Counted from the first letter of the stretch, positions 1-8,600 are shown. The stretch is DNA of 16,224 bases from Stephanodiscus triporus (GCA_036939755.1 JALLAZ010000381.1:1-16224); one strand, 5' to 3'. Numbers and translations: made by a program. Notes: a model not told the origin generated them from the sequence alone.

Positions 1-24
1 CTGACTGAGCTGATTCATCGACAC

Positions 25-52
25 AGCTCTCAGGAGATACACTCCTGAGCTG
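25..52. repeat. Small hairpin CTCAGGAG..CTCCTGAG
   Basis: CTCAGGAG (30-37) and CTCCTGAG (43-50) pair perfectly around a 5-nt loop, with a further CAG/CTG after a 2-nt bulge. It lies about 200 bp upstream of the transaldolase-like start. Role unknown; a 3' end element of a gene to the left or a 5' leader structure are both possible. Confidence 0.55.
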
Positions 53-247
53 ATCGGAGCTATGATCAGTATTCGAATCCATTCTATTGATTTCTAAGGC
101 CGCTGAGTGCGTGAGAGAGAGGGAGGAAACGCTTTCAAGGAGGCAACCGCAGAACTAGCATCCCACGTAGGAATCGTACAGTAAAGCTGGCGTGCTTGCC
201 TCCCGCGTGGACCATCAGCACACAGACTATGGTACCATTTTTTCATC

Positions 248-1323
248 ATGGCGAACGTGAGATTGAATTTCCACCTCAGGCGCGGCTTCGCCGTCATCGC
301 AGGACTTGCATTATTGAGCTGCGCCCATCGAGGCATCGCCTTCACTCCGCCACACAGAGGAGAGTGTCGATTCTTCCTCGACACGGCCGACACGGACGAG
401 GTAAGAGGAGAGTCGGCCGTACTTACACTTACTTACCTCGATTGGTCGTCATCCTTTGCCCCATCGAACGTTCGACTCCGCGAGAGGCGTAGGCCCTTCA
501 TATTCGTTCCGTTATCCGCGTCTTGCCTCCTTCTTATTCGATGCCCGCCCTCCCCCCCCCCGTCAAGTGGGCAGCCCTCCTCCCGCTGGGAATGTTCCAC
601 GGCGTGACTACCGACCCCGCCCTCCTCGAGATGGCCGACGAGGCTTGCACGGTCCAAAACCTGCATCGACTTGCCGGCATGGCGCTATCCCGTACGAACG
701 AATTCATGTGTCAGACGTGGGGGTCGACGCCGGAGGAAATGTACGAGAACGGGATGGCGATATCGGGGAGGGATCGGGAGAGGATCGTCGTCGTCGTGCC
801 CGTGACGGCGAGGGGCGCGGAGGCGGCGACGATGCTGTCCGCGTCCGGCGTCAGGGTGTGCCTGACCGCGTGTCACGGGAGCAGGCAGGCGCTGGCGGCG
901 GCGTCGATGGGGGTGGAATACATCGCCCCGTTCATCGGAAGGTAGATACTTCTGTGTGGAATGCCTCTGTCCGACAACTATATCATCTTCCCTACTTATT
1001 GCCTTTGACTCGTCCGTCCGTTCGTAATGCGTGCTTCTGTTTCCGAACGAACACGCCTGGGCAGGATGACCGATAATGGCAGGGATGGATTCGATGAATG
1101 CGCGAAAATGCAAAGCATCGTGGATGGGCTGGGGAGCGACACGCGAATACTGGTCGCCAACCTGCGAGATGCGGATACGATTGCGGACCTAGCGGCGGAG
1201 GGACTGGATACATACACCTTCAGTCCCGCCGTGGCGAGGGCGTTTTTCGATGAACCATTGACGGACGACGCGGCTGCCGAACTGGAGAAGGCCGCCGCAA
1301 GGGGGATGAACCGTTTTGCTTAG
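248..1323 (+). CDS. Plastid-targeted transaldolase/fructose-6-phosphate aldolase-like protein, probably without aldolase chemistry
   Basis: Exons 248-400, 568-941 and 1065-1323 (introns 401-567 starting GTAAGA and 942-1064 starting GTAGAT) join in frame to 261 aa. Residues 1-31 look like a signal peptide (basic start, hydrophobic FAVIAGLALLSCA), followed by AFTPPHR, close to the diatom ASAFAP cleavage motif, so plastid import is inferred. The mature part aligns end to end with the small transaldolase family of E. coli FSA (220 aa): FFLDTAD near residue 43, GVTTDP 63-68, IVVVVPVTARG 124-134, the LTACHG strand, VEYIAPFIGR, and the C-terminal barrel strands. The spacing from DTAD to VTT is the same as in FSA. 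Oddities: the catalytic lysine of the IVVKVP strand is Val127, the Asn of VTTNP is Asp67, and exon 2 encodes no lysine at all. The fold is fairly certain. The activity is doubtful, and it may be a pseudoenzyme or a repurposed one. Confidence 0.85.
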
Positions 1324-1466
1324 GCAGGATCTGATTTGTAACGAAGCTCGTGTCGAGTACTGTGTGCTTAATTTATAATTTACTCTCTATTACTGCACCA
1401 CTTCTGATGGCACACACGTACTATGAGGCCTCTGGTGTAAATTGGACGTCGTTCGGTCGTTGCTCA
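1324..1466. other. Convergent 3' spacer between the transaldolase-like and TPC genes
   Basis: This 143-bp AT-rich stretch separates the stop codons of two genes that face each other. It must hold both 3' untranslated regions or let them overlap. No canonical polyadenylation signal or other element stood out. Confidence 0.6.
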
Positions 1467-4453
1467 CTAAAAAGTACTATCGGTGTCGTTGCTAATACCC
1501 CTAGAAGAAAATAGCTTTTGAAGTATCTCTCTTTCACACACCTCAGAAGGAGCAACCCAGTGCTTTGGCTTGACTCGAACAGAGTAGACACGGTCGCGTG
1601 AGCCAGTGTCTGTGCCAGTTATGCATGAAGGATCAAAAATGTCTCCCGACCCTGTTAATAAGACTTCTTTTTCTTCAATTTTCTCATCTGGAACATTCCC
1701 TTGCTTGACTTTATGTAGCTGTTGGAAAAATCCAGCGATAATTAACGACGTCGTCACGTTGCTGATGCCTATGACTCCCACAAGATGAAAAGAAAAGACG
1801 AAGAGCCTAACCAACCACTTGTTTCCAGTGGCATGTTCCATTCCAGATGCCTGCGTAGTCCAGTTGTTTACGCTGTGAAAATTAATTTGAGTGATACAGA
1901 AAGATACGCAAGATTTGGATCAATGAAAAAGTGCATTAGACAGGTCAGATGGAGGCAAGTGGTGTTCTGTATTCTTACATCATAAAATTGAACAGAACGT
2001 TGAGGCTGCTAAACATGTCGTTGAAATTGTTGGCCCAGTAACCACTATTCATGAAGTTTGTTGCTTCCAGTAGTTTATAGGTTGGATTCGATGGGTCTCG
2101 AGTAATGACTCCGCCGAAAAGAAGCATCCCAAGTGATGCAAAGAAATAAGCCGTAAAAAAAAGCATCACAAACACATTCGTTGCCGCGGGGATTATCTCA
2201 GCTGGTATGGCTCCGAACACGCGGAATTTGTCTATTGTGAATATTAAGCGTCCCACTCGTAGCACTCTTGCCATGATAGCGAACTGAATCAGGGTGTGGT
2301 TGTTGCAACTGTTCGGAACTGTAGGTCAACATTGTGAGTGTTCATGCTGAATAAGATAGAAATAAGAGCAACGGGTAGTCCTCATCCAGACCACTTACAG
2401 TATACGTACGCTGTCGCCAACACCACCAAGACTGTTACAAAGAAGTCAAAAGTGTTCCGAAGAGATTCGATATAAAGCTTCCAACCATTGATCATGATTT
2501 TTACCATCGCCTCAACAACGTAAACCACAGTGAATATCGTCTCAAGGTGTTCCCACTTGTAACCGACCTGATAATGAGGATCTTGAGACACATCCTCACC
2601 TGCTAGAATGGAATAGTCCCGAGTGAGGACAAGTATAAGATTCAGGATCAAAATAACCTCAACAACAAAGTCGAATCTTTCAGATTTGACGCATGTTGCA
2701 AATGTCTCATAAAGTTGAGATTGGTAGATGGACGGGAAGTTGACTTCAACGAAAGTAGCATAATCCGAGTGTTTGCCAAGATTCAGTCGTACGATTGCAT
2801 CAATTTCCAAAAACTCATCTCGGTTCAATGCATTGTCTCCATCTTTGTCCAGAAGTGCAAACATAATAGCTTTTATCGCATCATCAGAGAGTCCCTGAAA
2901 ATCTGGAATATCTTCATCGAGGATTGTCATGACCTTTCTTCGATGGTGGGTGTTCCGTATCAAGAACAAAAACAAATTAAGTTGGCGACGAATTGTTGTT
3001 ATCCATTGTATGACATGTGGACTTACGTGCATGATGGTCTCGCGGCTGACAGAGTTTTCGCCATTGTGGTCCAACAATTTGAACGCTTCCGAGAGAAGCT
3101 TCTTCGACAATTCTGCGCGGGAGCTTTTGCGTTCACTGATACTCTCATCGTATGCATTAACAGCGACGGCAAGGACAAGGTTCATAACATAGAAATAGCA
3201 AAGAACCATGAAGCTGATAAAGTAGAGAGCTTGACACACAAAATAATACGGTGGCGTTTTTTGCAGAGATGAGAACAGCAGCGCGCGATGCATCAATTTC
3301 GTTAGGCACTTGTGTGCACTCACCTGTGCCTCTATAAACGTTGAATGATGGCATCATGACATCCGGATAATTCGCAGTCGTAACACATGTCCACAATGTC
3401 CTGTATCGGGAAAGCATGATTTTCATTTGTCAACGGCGTAATTGGTCAACCGAAACAGTACATGCAATAATTGATAGGTGGCAGCTAGAACATACCACAT
3501 TCCATCAGCCAAATTAGGAAACGCAGCTTCTCCCTCAGGAGAATTATGAAATATCACCACTCCTGACCATGCATAAAACAAAATGATGATGGCTAGCAAT
3601 GACAGCGGGAGCATCATTTTCTGGATCTGGTGTAAGCAACAGATTTCCCCAAAAATAACCATGAGCTTTAACTCGTTCGAGCCTTTCATCCAATCATGAC
3701 CTGCTTACTCACAATGTTCTTGTACGTCCACAGCTCTCGATGATTTTTTCGAAGGAACGACCCAAGAATCAGCCATCGGAGAAAGGGACTGCTTGTCGCT
3801 GACGCATAGTCGTCGGAGATGGCGTTTCTCAACAGACACACTAACACAAGGCACTGTACGGTATGGATCGGACGCTTCTCACCAGGATAAAAGAAGAGAC
3901 GTGGGATGAATGCATCATCTGCAAACTCGAGTATAATGTATAAAGCGATCAAGCACACGCATGCCATCTCAATGACCTTGGATTGGTATATTGTCAGCAG
4001 CATTGCATTCGAGTTTGGATACAGCTGTTGATTTTCTTCGTCTGCAGTAGTACCACGCGCGTCAAAAAGAATTTTGCAATCGCCATATTCTTTGACATCG
4101 CTCACATTGTTGTAGTAGTTACCGTCTTCTGCATCAACCACGATTTGCAAATGGGGTGCGTCTCTGCACCAAGCCGGCGGCTCGAAGAAGGTTAACAAAA
4201 ACAACATCCAGCAAGAGAATAGTACCACGCCGCGTAATTGGACGACCAGTCTCCCACTAACTATGCTAACTGCATTCCTAAAAACACGTTGTTCGTTTCG
4301 ATAGGGGTCATAAAAGCCTTCATAAGGAGCGTCTTGACGCCCGATCACTGCATCTTTGATCATGTGCGCCGCACGGCCGATGTCGCGTTCTTTCAGTGTC
4401 TGCCGACGCCCCAGCCGTAATGTGGATGGAAGGAGGGGGGTGGACTCCTTCAT
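1467..4453 (-). CDS. Two-pore channel (TPC) family voltage-gated cation channel with EF-hands
   Basis: Exons in transcript order 4453-3713, 3626-3451, 3400-3324, 3229-3027, 2933-2399, 2318-1979 and 1872-1467 keep one frame and give 825 aa. Domain I has membrane helices at about 70-90, 160-178, 196-210 and 224-247 and pore sequence TTANYPD at 313-319. Its S6 helix (333-358) leads to two EF-hands: 384-395 is degenerate (Thr at position 12), 428-439 is canonical (DKDGDN, Glu439). Domain II has an S4-like helix with Arg595, Arg598 and Arg601, a second pore sequence VNNW at 692-695, and S6 at about 712-742. Two six-helix units joined by EF-hands and ending in short cytosolic tails are diagnostic of TPCs, which move Ca2+ or Na+ across vacuolar or endolysosomal membranes. 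Residues 3-8 (ESTPLL) fit an acidic dileucine sorting signal. A TAG lies in frame two codons before the start. The 3450 donor (GTTGAC) is weak and least certain; the others are good consensus sites. Confidence 0.9.
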
Positions 4454-4738
4454 GATCTATGTGAGTTCTCGTTATTGCTTGGTAGAGCGGATGGGTGCCG
4501 GACTAGCTCGGTGGGCGTCATGGCCGTGCTTCTGAGAAATTCAACTTCGCGACTCGCGGTAATTTTTTTACACGCATTTTTTGAGGGGGCGCCCCCGCAA
4601 CAAGAAAAGCTGCTACTCTACTTACGTTCAACACTCAACAAACACTTGCTGCGCTTCTGCTCCACCTCTATCTCCCCCCCCACCAACGTGTCTCTCTGTC
4701 ACCGCCGTCGGCGCCGCAAAGAGGAACAACATCCCATC
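4454..4738. promoter_or_regulatory. Divergent intergenic region, probable bidirectional promoter
   Basis: This 285-bp gap lies between the starts of the TPC gene (minus) and the ESSS-like gene (plus), so it should carry both promoters and both 5' leaders. It holds a perfect 12-bp GC palindrome GGGGGCGCCCCC at 4585-4596, just after a T-rich stretch, and a pyrimidine-rich tract at about 4655-4700 upstream of the ESSS-like start. No TATA box is obvious. Promoter function is inferred from position only. Confidence 0.5.
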
Positions 4739-5471
4739 ATGTCTCTCGCCGCTCTCGCACGAGGCTGCGCCACCCGTGGCTCTAACGGCCTGAGGAACAT
4801 GCGCTGTCGTCTCCCGGCGCCGCGTCGATTCATGGGAGGCGGAGGTGGACATCAACCAATTTCGCGTTCAATGGAGGCGGAACTCTTCCAAGGACACCCC
4901 AAGGAGCCGGAGGGTTGGGAAACTACCATTTACCTGACGTATGGCTCAACGGTTATCCTCCTGGCGTTCGCTCTGGGGTTTGCACCGGATACATCCATCA
5001 AGACTGTGAGTTACTCTATCATTTTATCCCCCCCCCCCCCGCCCTCGTCGACGCTCCCCACTCCTCTTGGTTTGCATTCTCCTCATCAAAAATTTCTTTC
5101 GCCATTGTCATAACGATCCTTTTGCATCACAAACAGTGGGCTTCCGGCGAGGCGAGGGCGCGTCTGGCCCTGCAGGCAGAAGGCAAACTGGATAAACCTG
5201 TGTTCGGTGTACACTATGATACACCGGAGAATAAGTTTGAATTTGAGAGTTTGAATCCGGACAACCCACTCAATGAGGGTAGGTCAATCTTACACTTTAG
5301 TGCTTAACTAATTTCAAGCCTACTGGTGGATACATTTTTTCTCATACTTGCTTTGTACTTGTGTCTACCTAATCGGAAGACGACGATGATGATGACGACG
5401 ACGACGACGACGACGAAGGGGGGGAGGAAGACGACATGGAAGGTGAAGACGATGACGAGGAGGAGGATTAA
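4739..5471 (+). CDS. Probable mitochondrial complex I subunit, ESSS/NDUFB11-like, with acidic tail
   Basis: Exons 4739-5005, 5137-5278 and 5380-5471 (introns start GTGAGT and GTAGGT) give 166 aa. Residues 1-32 are rich in Arg and Ala with no acidic residue, ending RRFMGGGGG, which fits a mitochondrial presequence. The pattern GHPKEPEGWE, then one membrane helix (about 63-82), then APDTSI, WASGEARARL and a hydrophilic matrix or intermembrane tail, resembles the single-pass ESSS subunit of NADH:ubiquinone oxidoreductase, an accessory subunit of the membrane arm. The last 30 residues are almost all Asp or Glu: twelve Asp (137-148) encoded by a GAC/GAT microsatellite, then a mixed acidic end. The reading frame stays open upstream of 4739, but the presequence favours this ATG. 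The second intron's acceptor (AAG at 5377-5379) lies directly against the microsatellite and could be misplaced. Assignment is from motif recall only. Confidence 0.65.
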
Positions 5472-6065
5472 GAGAGTTGTGATTCAATGTCCACTATTTA
5501 TGATCTACCCTATGCTATAATCGAAACCTGACGGGGGGAGTCAATTGAGTAGATTCAGACTGCAGAGCTGAGTAAGGGGTGATTACTGATTACGCTATTC
5601 GATGGAATGTCATCACCAGTTTTTGTTGAAGAAACACAACATATCCATTGAAAGCCGAATAAAAAGGGAAATCTGGTGCGGTTGAAATGAAGCAATTCAC
5701 ATCTGATCTTGTAATAATAAACGACTGTAATTATGCAGCACTTAACTTAAGTAGTGTGAAGTAGTTGGCACATCAAGAGGTACCATGTGTCTATTTCAAC
5801 ACAAAACAGATCCAAAGGCATTGAAGTTTTTTTTATATGATGTTCCAGATTATGGTAGGAGAAAAGAGGGTTAATTTCAATTTCTCATACCACTGCAAAC
5901 ATTACTGCGTTTAACCTCTTGTTTATCGTTCCACTGGAACAAGTTGTAATAGAAATTCACACAATTCAATCATCTTGCGTTGCCGCCCCTTATTTATTAG
6001 GGACCACCTTGGCGGGAGAAGTAAAAAATTGTATCTGCATGAAAAAAATTTTGACCTCAACCTTC

Positions 6066-6263
6066 TTAACAGAAGAACATTTGTAACTTATTCATTGTAG
6101 GCTCAGTCTTCTTAGTTGTGAGAGCGAGCTCTGATGACCTCTTCTTCTTTGCAGCTGGTGGCTCAGTCTTCTTAGTTTTCATCTCAATTTTAAAGTCTCC
6201 CGAGGCTTGATGAGGATGCCAAATGCCAGCGTCCTCTGGGTCCTCTTGGCTGCCTTTGTTGAC
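6066..6263 (-). pseudogene. Lysine-rich ORF fragment with repeated KKTEP motif
   Basis: The minus strand is open for 65 codons after a TAG at 6264-6266. The first ATG is at 6182, leaving 38 codons. The product is basic and contains KKTEPPAAKKKRSS, like a nuclear localisation signal, and KKTEP occurs twice because an 18-bp block is duplicated. Residues before the ATG (EDPEDAGIWHPHQASGDFK) also look protein-like. A CAG lies nearby on the minus strand as a possible 3' splice site. I do not recognise a family. It could be the last exon of an undetected gene, a decayed mobile-element gene, or chance. Confidence 0.2.
6100..6177. repeat. 18-bp direct repeat, 60-bp period
   Basis: GGCTCAGTCTTCTTAGTT occurs at 6100-6117 and again at 6160-6177. 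The intervening bases differ, so this is a duplicated word rather than a clean tandem array. On the minus strand both copies read KKTEP in the same frame. Confidence 0.8.
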
Positions 6264-7275
6264 CTATTTACTTTATTACTCTACACCAAAAATAGGTGGG
6301 AAAAGTGTCTTCCTATTACTAGTCTTTCACACAGTTGACCCAGGGAAAATGGTAAATTTAATCCCTGGCAAGGGGGGGAGAAAAACTCCAAAAAATTGTC
6401 CTCATACTATTCCAATCCAACATTGGCACCCTGTTGATGCTAGCCCCCCCACCTTGGGCCAGTCTTCCATTATTAATTAAATCCACCATGGCTGTTGCCG
6501 AGCTTAGCATTCTATAAGCATCTTATGCTGAGGACACATAGATTAGGCTAAGACTAAGAACTAGGGCTAGGGGTAGGGGGAGACCATTCAAGCAAGGACT
6601 CATGATTTTTGCTAAGAATTAGGTGGCATTTGACTTTGAACCCCATTTGCTGCTGTGATGCATCACTATATTGATGCAGTAAACAGCCCTCTGCAAAGCC
6701 ATGAACGTCCTCATCACTCCCAGCCAGCAATACCATCATTATCACTTGCTCAGATGCAGATTATGCTGGTCTCCCCCCAGCCCAGTGCCCTGCTACTGCC
6801 CTACAACTACAAGTCCACCGAGAATAAGAAGCTTGCAGAGGGATCAAATTATTTGTTGCAACAATGGTGACAACGGTGATTGTTATGACTCTCTAAGGCC
6901 ATAATACTACCAGCACTAGTCAAAATGCGGAGTGGAGTTTTGCCAATGCACAAAGCACAATAAATGCGGAGCCCGAGACTAAACTTTTTGTGAATCATTA
7001 GATTAACAGCTTTACCCCTATGGGTTCTGGTGGGAATGAAAAAACTTGCACAAAACAAAACAATCAACACCATGGTGAGCTTCTGCCGCCTCCAGCGGCA
7101 CTGATTCGGCAGTTATACCCGATCCGGCACAATCCCGACGCAGGAGAGGGATTGAGAGAGGGGGCAGCCAAAGCGATTAAATGGAATTGATTAATTGAAG
7201 AGTAATGAATTAATTTATTCTTGCTACTCTATTATCTACAAAAAAATAAAATGTAAGACAATTGACGGCAAATCC

Positions 7276-7412
7276 GACGACCATGCCACCGGGGCAATAC
7301 GGCGTGAGGCACATCGCCCGATGGAGCATTTAGGGGCTTCATGCAAAGCCCCTAAACACCGCCATTGGGCGAGTGCTCGCACCATATTGGCCCAGCGGAT
7401 GCCATGGTCATC
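7276..7412. repeat. Long foldback with 6-nt loop, miRNA-precursor-like or mobile
   Basis: The arms 7276-7339 and 7346-7412 are reverse complements over about 65 nt, interrupted by a few mismatches and 1-2-nt bulges. The loop is CATGCA (7340-7345). The innermost 11 bp (TTTAGGGGCTT with its complement) are perfect. The next block, CGCCCGATGG against CCATTGGGCG, pairs fully if one G-U is allowed. It is more GC-rich than the flanks. It could be a nested foldback element or a transcribed hairpin that feeds small RNAs. Confidence 0.8.
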
Positions 7413-7450
7413 ATCGTCATCATCACGACAAAAACACAACACACAAGTAT

Positions 7451-7491
7451 CTTTTAGCTAGCACTTATTGTACTTTTTTACTAGCTAAGAG
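7451..7491. repeat. Short inverted repeat, 11-bp arms
   Basis: CTTTTAGCTAG at 7451-7461 pairs with CTAGCTAAGAG at 7481-7491 with one mismatch, around a 19-nt T-rich loop. It lies inside the TTAA-bounded element on the right shoulder of the large foldback. Function is unknown. Confidence 0.6.
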
Positions 7492-7714
7492 TGATAATTT
7501 TGTACTCTAAAACGGACCCTCTACTCCTACTCAGCTCATCGGTAGGATAAGCTTCATTTAAAGGTGAAATAACAGAATTAAAGCTGAAGAGCTCAGCTAA
7601 ATTTTGATGTCTTCAGTGAGTTGAGCGGATGAATATTTGGAAAGTTACTAATTGCCAATGGTGCCCAAAAAAAAGCTGGGCGCATATCTGAGCCCATAGG
7701 GGTAAAGCTGTTAA

Positions 7715-7926
7715 CACCAGGCATGAACTAAACTAAGAAGGTCACAGTCATCTAGACCAACCCCTTCTGTTCATTTTGATATGTAATTTGGGGGGTCTAC
7801 CTCATCAGCATCCTGTCAAAATAGTACTTGAACTACAGTAGAAATTTTACCGCGATCTTGTTATTTTTCACTCTCAGCCCCCATTGACAAGCTTTGGAGT
7901 GCGCCGATCACATTCATTTTACAACA
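7715..7926. other. Spacer between the TTAA element and the small-gene candidate
   Basis: AT-rich, without a gene or strong repeat. It would contain the promoter of the candidate at 7927 if that is real. Confidence 0.4.
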
Positions 7927-8600
7927 ATGTCGGACACTGCCCCCACATCATATCACACCGAGGCCATTAGGGTACTAACTGCTGACATGCTGCCAATGCT
8001 GGATCCTTTGGTTGCATCCGACAATGCATTGACAATGGTGAGCTTTATTTTCTGTGCATGTGGTGGCTTACTTTTTTCACGTAAAAAAGCAATTTCTGAC
8101 ACTGCGGTGTTGGCAAAGATTTGGGGAGAGGGCGGCAGGGGTACAACAAAGACGACAAAGACAATCGATCGGATGGCAGGGGATCATTGACGACAGGGAG
8201 GGGAGGCTGCTGTGGTCAATGTCATTGTTCGATTTGGGGGGTAGAGTGGCAGGGGGGAGGACTCCTGCGACGAAGAGGCGAGGGTGGCAGGGGGACAACT
8301 GAGCGTCCCGTTGAACACCCCCCTCCCCTGTCATCCCCAAAGAAGCTGGTAGAGGGTTTGCATTGTCGGGGAAGGTGGCAGTTGTTGTTGCCCCCCCACT
8401 GCAGCCGTCGTTGTACGGCGGGATGGCAGGCGTGCTGTGGCATTGCGTTATTTACGTCGTCATCGCCTCCATCCATATCACCATCGCTCGTGGTAGTCTT
8501 GCAGCATTTCCCCATTCCTTATCCTGCTCCTTACCGGCCGTTGTCAAAGATGGTGGATGAGGGCATCAATGTATTTCTTATGCAGAAAGAGAGGACATAA
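7927..8600 (+). CDS. Possible small two-exon gene of unknown function
   Basis: Exon 7927-8037 begins with an ATG in a favourable context (ACAACAATG) and stops at a consensus donor GTGAGC. Exon 8505-8600 follows a TTGCAG acceptor and ends in TAA. Joined in frame they give 68 aa, with segments such as SYHTEAIRVLTADMLPMLD, FPIPYPAPYRPLSK and MVDEGINVFLM, which look more protein-like than the surrounding ORFs. There is no membrane helix, no signal peptide and no family I recognise. The putative 467-bp intron is long for this locus and holds several GGCAGGGG-like repeats, which weakens the model. Alternatives are a longer first exon from the in-frame ATG at 7894, a different acceptor, or no gene at all. 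Confidence 0.22.
8145..8430. repeat. Dispersed GGCAGGGG-type G-rich repeat words
   Basis: The word TGGCAGGGG, or a near variant, appears around 8175, 8249, 8286 and 8423, with a related GGCAGGGG near 8133, in a G-rich stretch with intervening runs of G. Spacing is irregular, so this is a degenerate minisatellite or low-complexity DNA rather than an ordered array. It falls within the putative intron of the small-gene candidate. Confidence 0.45.

Larger units (their letters stand above)
5472..7002. other. Gene-poor AT-rich spacer
   Basis: No convincing gene lies in these 1.5 kb. Contents seen: the 3' flank of the ESSS-like gene, a lysine-rich minus-strand ORF fragment at 6066-6263 with an 18-bp direct repeat, a 7-bp inverted repeat (6340-6346 with 6362-6368), C- and G-runs near 6370 and 6447 that are roughly complementary, and a 12-bp palindrome at 6655-6666. 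Short ORFs here (60-85 codons) lack family features. Confidence 0.5.
7003..7714. mobile_element. TTAA-bounded terminal-inverted-repeat element (piggyBac- or Kolobok-like, non-autonomous)
   Basis: CAGCTTTACCCCTATGGG at 7007-7024 is repeated exactly in reverse complement at 7693-7710, and each copy is flanked on the outside by TTAA (7003-7006 and 7711-7714). The similarity stops abruptly beyond the TTAA and just inside the 18-bp repeats. TTAA target duplications are typical of piggyBac and Kolobok transposons. The 704-bp interior has no transposase ORF, so it would be a non-autonomous element mobilised in trans. A 137-bp foldback lies near its centre. A 22-bp match including TTAA at this spacing is unlikely by chance, but no empty site or second copy is visible here. 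Confidence 0.65.

Noticed and set aside
72..80. TTCGAATCC resembling a tRNA T-loop
   Set aside because: No matching T-stem, acceptor stem or A-box at the expected upstream distance.
2934..3026. In-frame read-through of the 93-bp TPC intron
   Set aside because: It is open and in phase, so retention would insert 31 residues, but it starts with a strong GTAAGT and its removal restores normal EF-hand spacing.
4475..4738. Upstream in-frame extension of the ESSS-like protein
   Set aside because: The frame opens with TTG and the 5' part has no presequence character, whereas ATG 4739 begins a good mitochondrial presequence.
6563..6581. Telomere-like GGGCTAGGGGTAGGGGG
   Set aside because: Only two or three degenerate units, not a TTAGGG array. 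Treated as G-rich low complexity.
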